A program made the position numbers and the translations under genes. The notes under the pieces were generated by a model, which saw only the letters and a list, made by a program, of their open reading frames with translations, had not been told where the DNA came from and searched no databases. From contig JAGYXB010001571.1 in NCBI GenBank assembly GCA_022495005.1, positions 806,001 through 870,000 of the forward strand: 64,000 nucleotides of DNA. Direction: 5' to 3'. This stretch comes from Rhyacophila brunnea. Lineage: Eukaryota; Arthropoda; Insecta; Trichoptera; Rhyacophilidae. How positions within the stretch are numbered: the first letter of the stretch is position 1; the number at the start of each line of letters is the position of its first letter. This document shows, one piece after another, positions 59,509 to 64,000 of this stretch.

Positions 59509-60208
59509 TGAGATGTCCGGGGTTCAAGCGGCTAGCTCAGGTGTCCATCGAACCCCGGATTCACAAAAAAGAACGATATATTTATGTTTGTTAGGTTAAA
59601 TAAAACACTAAGTCTTTCTTGTGCGGGTCTTAGCGTTATATATTTTAATATTTAGTTGGACAACGTTATTTTGTAGTCTTTTACATATTTTGTTTTTACA
59701 ATCAGTTTCGCAGGTCCGTACACGGTTTTCAAAGGACGCTTACTCCCTTTTCTTTCTCTTTTTAAATTCCCCGTACCCACGCCGACCAGCAAAAAGGACT
59801 CTCGTGATTGGCCAAATTTTATCGCGTGATCCTTTTGATTTGACGAATCACGAGGACCATCTCGGCGCAGGCGCGCGGAGATTTTAACGTTGCCGGCAAA
59901 ATTTATTAGCTTTAAATACTTTTATACATTATATTTAGTCTTCTTAAAATTATCTCTTTCATCCATCATCATTTATACTTTTTAAATCAAATTAAATTTA
60001 TCTCAATTACACCTCCGCCCAGTATATGATTTTCACACACCGGACGAAGGCCTTTACTTATGAATAAAAAAAAATTATGTAATTGAGCAAGGAATCAGAT
60101 TAGATGTTTTATGAAGCCGTTTCTAGAGGTCAGGGTTACGTTTCGACTTATGACTACTAAATGATTATTTTACACCGGGAGAAGCCCGCCTGTAACAGGG
60201 GTGTATCA
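59509..60208. mobile_element. Solo LTR, copy 2
   Basis: It begins TGAGATGTCCGGGG and ends GGGGTGTATCA. A perfect 4-bp duplication, TACG, flanks it (59505-59508 and 60209-60212). It has the same structure as 33304-33972 and the same orientation. It is 31 bp longer through small insertions. No internal region is present. Confidence 0.88.
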
Positions 60209-60783
60209 TACGCCAATAAATAGCGGATCATAATTCATTAGACATGTCACTCGAATATAAGTTCCCGGTCTGGAGGGCGATTCACGAATGAAGCAGTATT
60301 ACCGGTCGCACAACCTAAGCGCAAACCTACTACAACGAAGTATATTAAAAGTCGACCGGTGGTTTCGAGTACAGTATGCAATTTAACTATACACGCTTTG
60401 CCGATAGAGGCGCTAGTAACTCTCCATTTGACTTTGACATATTATTGAACGTCAAAAATTTGTACGTAGTGAGCAGGCTGTTATTCTATTTTTTCTATCT
60501 TTTACACAACTATTACCGCTGAAAGTATTATTTTGTGTTTAAATTGTCATTTAAGTAGGTACTTTTGTGATTTTGTAATAGTTAGTTTGTAAAATATTGT
60601 TGTATCTTGTATTGAATATTCTAATAATGGAGACGTTTCTCGCTATGTACGTTTTGTAACGCAATGTTAACAGGTAGGAAATACTGATTAAATATGATGT
60701 TATTACGATATTTTAGGTTATTTTACATCTCCAAAATGGAAGTCTCGCAGTCATAATTCGGTAATCGGACGGATGCGTTCAAA

Positions 60784-62261
60784 ATGACCGACAACTCGTT
60801 TGTGAAACGTTTTCGGTTATCGAAAAGATTAGCAGATACGTTAATTACCAGGTTGGAAGAATCAATGGCATCTCCATCCAGGTCATCGGCTTTAAGCGTC
60901 GAAACTAAGGTGAGTGGTGAACTTTGATGTCTATGTATATATGCAATGAAAAATATATTAAATGTTTGTCCCTTATCATTGTTTTTTATGTGTAGGTTTT
61001 AGCGACACTCCGATTCTTGGCCACGTGTAATTACCAAACGGGTGTCGGCGATGAGCACACGGTTATGATCAGCCAAGCATCTGTCAGCAGAGCCGTCCAA
61101 GAAGTGACAACGGCCATTAATGATCATTTGTTGAACGAATGGGTGGTATTTCCTACTGACAATTTGGAACCTATAAAACAAGAGTGAGTATATTCTTAAA
61201 TTAATTAATATTCCACACACAAATTATCATTTGTGCCAAATTAAAATAAAAAAATAATGTTTACTTGTTTTCAGATTTTACAATAGATACGGGTTCCCGG
61301 GTGTATGTGGGACTGTCAACTGCTCACATGTGGCTATCGTAGCTCCACCTGCTAATGATCCTCTTCGCCGGTAGTATATATACGTAAACCAAAAACTATA
61401 TCATTCAATCAATGTGCAATTGGTAAGTTAACTATTCAAATTAATAAAAATATTATATAAATCAAAATATTGCATAAATTTGTCTAATCCTATTCAATCT
61501 CCTTTCTCGTTAGGTATGTGATGCGAAGTTGCGCATTCTAAATGTGAATGCACAGTTTCCGGGGAGCACCAACGACGCTCACATCTGGAAAATGTCTCAT
61601 ATTGGGAGTGTCATGGAAGTCGTCCATAGGCAACATGCAACAACATGGCTACTCGGTTAGTGAAATACTTATCTATACTTATTGTAGAAGCCACAATAAA
61701 AAAAGATTTTTTGTGAGTTTGCTGACCCAGTATTCAATTACCCATCTATTTGATCACCGGTTTCCACAAAACACTCCCTAACGTTACCTGCCACATTAAG
61801 GAAGTTCATATGCTATGTTTGCACCGGAAAGTGATTATCTCTATATCTTCCTATTATATATTTCAGGTGACTGTGCCTATACCCATTTGCCGTGGCTTAT
61901 GACCCCGATACATAATCCTGCTACCCAAATCGTACAACACTACAATACAGTGCAAAGTTCAGCCATATCTTGCGTGGAAAGGTGCAATGGAGTTCTCAAA
62001 GCAAGATGGAGGTGCTTGCTTAAACACCGAGTGCTTCATTACACCCCTCAAAAGGCTATCAGGATAATAAATAGTTGTGTTGTCTTGCATAATATGTGCA
62101 TACATCATTCAGTCGCTATGCCAGCACACACTATCTACGCAGACGACCATGAGGAGTCTCTGGGAATCCTGCCTGAGGAGATGCAAGGCGCATCAAGGAA
62201 CCGTCTGCTGAATGAAGCGAGGGCTATCAGAGGCGGGATAATGCAACACCTCGTGCGCTAA
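60784..62261 (+). pseudogene. Harbinger-type transposase (HARBI1-like), inactivated
   Basis: Five exons join in phase: 60784-60909, 60996-61183, 61275-61422, 61514-61655 and 61867-62261, 333 codons in all. All GT-AG sites are intact. The N-terminal part reads FVKRFRLSKRLADTLI; next come VLATLRFLATCNYQTGVGDE and SQASVSRAVQEV; the catalytic part has GTVNCSHVAI, YIYVNQKLYHSINVQLVCDA, NAQFPGSTNDAHIW, GDCAYTHLPWLMTP, and SCVERCNGVLKARWRCL. Two changes argue against activity. The first DDE aspartate (GxIDCTH in the family) is Asn, and an in-frame TAG (61371-61373) stands before YIYVN. The C-terminal 130 codons are open. No terminal repeats were recognised, so either the element ends are lost or this is a decayed domesticated copy. 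Confidence 0.8.
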
Positions 62262-62720
62262 GAATTGTACGTAAAATAATATTGTTTTTAATAAACTAGC
62301 ATGATTGAATTCAAATGTTTCTGGGGAAATTTTTAATTTGTTTCTAATGAATCATTATACATAACTTAATATCATTCAAAGTTTCAATCAATATTACTTG
62401 CCAGGAATAATTCAACTTAATTGATACGTCATAACTAGGCTGTATTATTTTACCAATCATTATAAACTTACAGTTTACAGAGCTCGCTGACATTCCAAGG
62501 CGTTCATAACTCACGTGATGTCACAAGAAGATTGACAAACTACGGGGAGGAGGTGCCGTGTGGTGTTCATATGATGAAGTTACGGAGTGTAAATGGTTAA
62601 TGCATTTATGGTTTTAAAGTTATGTCATATTTTCAAACACAAAATTCATGGATACCGATGTAATTTTAGTCTTCGTGATTGATATATATTTGGGCAAAGG
62701 CTCAGGGGGGGCAAAGGCTG
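62262..62720. other. Non-coding stretch downstream of the Harbinger gene
   Basis: No coding exon is seen. At about 62598-62650 a short block (AATGCATTTATGGTTTTAAAGTTAT) matches part of the MITE at 4556-4916. A GC-rich GGCTCAGGGGGGGCAAAGGC patch lies near 62700. Confidence 0.4.
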
Positions 62721-62969
62721 ACTATGACCTCAATGATGTATACTGATGCCAATAGGTATACTTCTAAAAAATGTTGAGACGCCACTGTCCAAGAAAGTCA
62801 GCAAATCCTATCTCTAGCCTCCGTGCGGCGTCCCCCGGACAATGAAGATAATGTGCTGTATAACGCAGCATATCTGTAGCTAATAGAGAAGGGTGCAAGG
62901 CGAAACTCTGGTGCCTTAAAACAAGAGACCTTTGGCTACGGGAAGGATCACCCAGACAGAAAAACCACA

Positions 62970-63290
62970 CACCAACCCGTCTGGACAGCGTGGTGTGTTA
63001 TGTCCAAAACCTTCAAAATGAAAACGAAAACTTCTAAAACCCGGCCCTCATTTTCCAGAGGCCAACCTGACACTGATCACAGCAGCGATCAGCGAAGGAA
63101 GGCAGAGGGTGCTAACAATCCCCGGAGACCCGGGAAAGGCTGCCAACAGATGACCATTGCTACGTATAACGCGATAACATTTCCAGCGATGCCAAACTTG
63201 TAGAGTTACAAGAAGGGCTCACGAATATCCACTGGGATGTTGTTGGACTCAGCGAAGTAGGACGTTAAGGTGAGGGTATTATCACTAATT
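62970..63290 (+). pseudogene. LINE N-terminal endonuclease fragment
   Basis: From MTIATYNA (about 63150) the reading shifts by one base and continues AKLVELQEGLTNIHWDVVGL, SEVGR, stop, GEGIITN. This is the start of an apurinic endonuclease domain as in RTE/CR1-like LINEs (TYN.RTL...L..EL..I.WDV.GL.E.RR). Upstream there is a basic, proline-rich stretch (63000-63145). A frameshift, a stop and abrupt loss of homology near 63290 show that it is dead. It could be the 5' part of the same LINE family as 56660-56985. Confidence 0.6.
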
Positions 63291-63585
63291 AATCACAATT
63301 AATGGTAGGTGTTAATGAAAATATTAAAAACAGTTTGTCGGATGTTTCAACAATTATGAAAAAAGATGTTTGTATTTTGGATAAAACCATTTATTTATCA
63401 AAAAATTTATTTATGAAAACCAAAATAGGTACATAAATGGTTAAATATAACAATTACAGTCAGGAATGTTCACATTATTTAAATCATGGTGATTTAATAT
63501 CAATGTACTTTATTAATTCAAATAAAACACAATTTTTTAGTACTAGTTCCACGACATACAAAAACTGATACCGATAATACATTTA

Positions 63586-63767
63586 AAGCCGCGTTGACAC
63601 GGTCCAAGTAAAGTACGATCCTAGTACACTCGTATGAGACAGCTTCATACTAATTATTCCAAGGATTGTTAGGAGTAATTTGTATGAAGCTGTCTCATAC
63701 GAGTGCGCTTGGATGGCACTCGGTCCGAGTGTACTTGGATCGTACTTGGACCGTGTCAACGCGGCTT
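63586..63767. mobile_element. Foldback MITE rich in TCCAAGT, copy B
   Basis: AAAGCCGCGTTGACACGGTCC at the left is mirrored by GTGTCAACGCGGCTT at the right. Inner blocks GTATGAGACAGCTTCATAC and ACTTGGATCGTACTTGGACC are shared with 3435-3662. It is 182 bp and non-coding. Confidence 0.75.
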
Positions 63768-64000
63768 ATACCGACGATATATTATATATATAATAACATA
63801 ATTCCAGCACCCAAATTAAAGAGTATAATGATAAGTGGTGAGCTTTGGTTTAAAATAAAGAGATTTTTAAATATCTCAGTAACTATAAATAAATACCACA
63901 TATGAGTTAGACGCCGTAATAACTCATCAAAATGGCTATAAAATAAGTAAAAAACTCAATACTGTAAAATTTTAAGTTACCAGGTTTTCAACGACGATAT

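Noticed and set aside
61548..61781. Plus ORF within the Harbinger gene
   Set aside because: It is another frame of exon 4 read into the intron; the true frame gives NAQFPGSTNDAHIW.

Overview
The window is AT-rich eukaryotic nuclear DNA, almost certainly from an insect. Genes are split into short exons with GT-AG introns, TTAGG-type repeat runs occur, and transposon relics fill most of the space. No RNA or protein data were available and no search was run, so gene names rest on recognised motifs and on splice phases that I joined by hand. I cannot name the species; the repeat style fits Hemiptera or Lepidoptera.

Five host genes are supported. (1) A minus-strand coiled-coil gene, probably CCDC170-like, has six phase-consistent exons between 11151 and 5346; its 3' exons are not visible. 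(2) A plus-strand COX7A/COX7A2L-like mitochondrial gene has two clear exons, 16797-16973 and 18260-18406; its first exon is unresolved. (3) The ubiquitin-RpL40 fusion gene (plus, 19467-21153) is complete at 128 aa. (4) FIG4, the SAC-domain phosphoinositide phosphatase (minus, 43768-30513), is complete with 12 exons and 922 aa, including the CX5R catalytic motif. (5) The CHORD/CS-domain cochaperone CHORDC1 (plus, 44504-49837) has 6 exons and 375 aa. FIG4 and CHORDC1 are head to head, with 735 bp between their start codons. At the right, 58287-56066 (minus) holds the last three exons of an NR2E-class nuclear receptor ligand-binding domain.

The rest is a dense, nested set of mobile elements. A ~5.1 kb element (22997-28133) has 38-bp terminal inverted repeats, repeated subterminal motifs and a broken transposase-like gene with a WSDSCGGQN motif (DUF7869-like, from memory). 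A hAT element with a BED finger is inserted inside that gene. Other items include a second hAT relic with a perfect 8-bp target duplication (51482-52595), a pogo/Tigger derivative (39205-39608), a ZMYM1/DUF4371-like hAT relic (~28915-30010), a Harbinger transposase gene with intact splicing but an in-frame stop and an Asp-to-Asn change (60784-62261), two solo LTRs with perfect 4-bp duplications (33304-33972 and 59509-60208), several LINE fragments, tRNA-derived SINE heads and many short inverted-repeat elements.

The short elements fall into families. One is an almost perfect foldback whose centre carries TTAGG-type repeats (7561-7774, 9925-10115, 20494-20662). Another has CAGTGGCGA termini and 6-bp duplications (2984-3802, 14838-15391, 53895-54199, 54310-55109), and two of its members carry a different foldback element inside. 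I saw no CRISPR array, operon or other prokaryotic feature.
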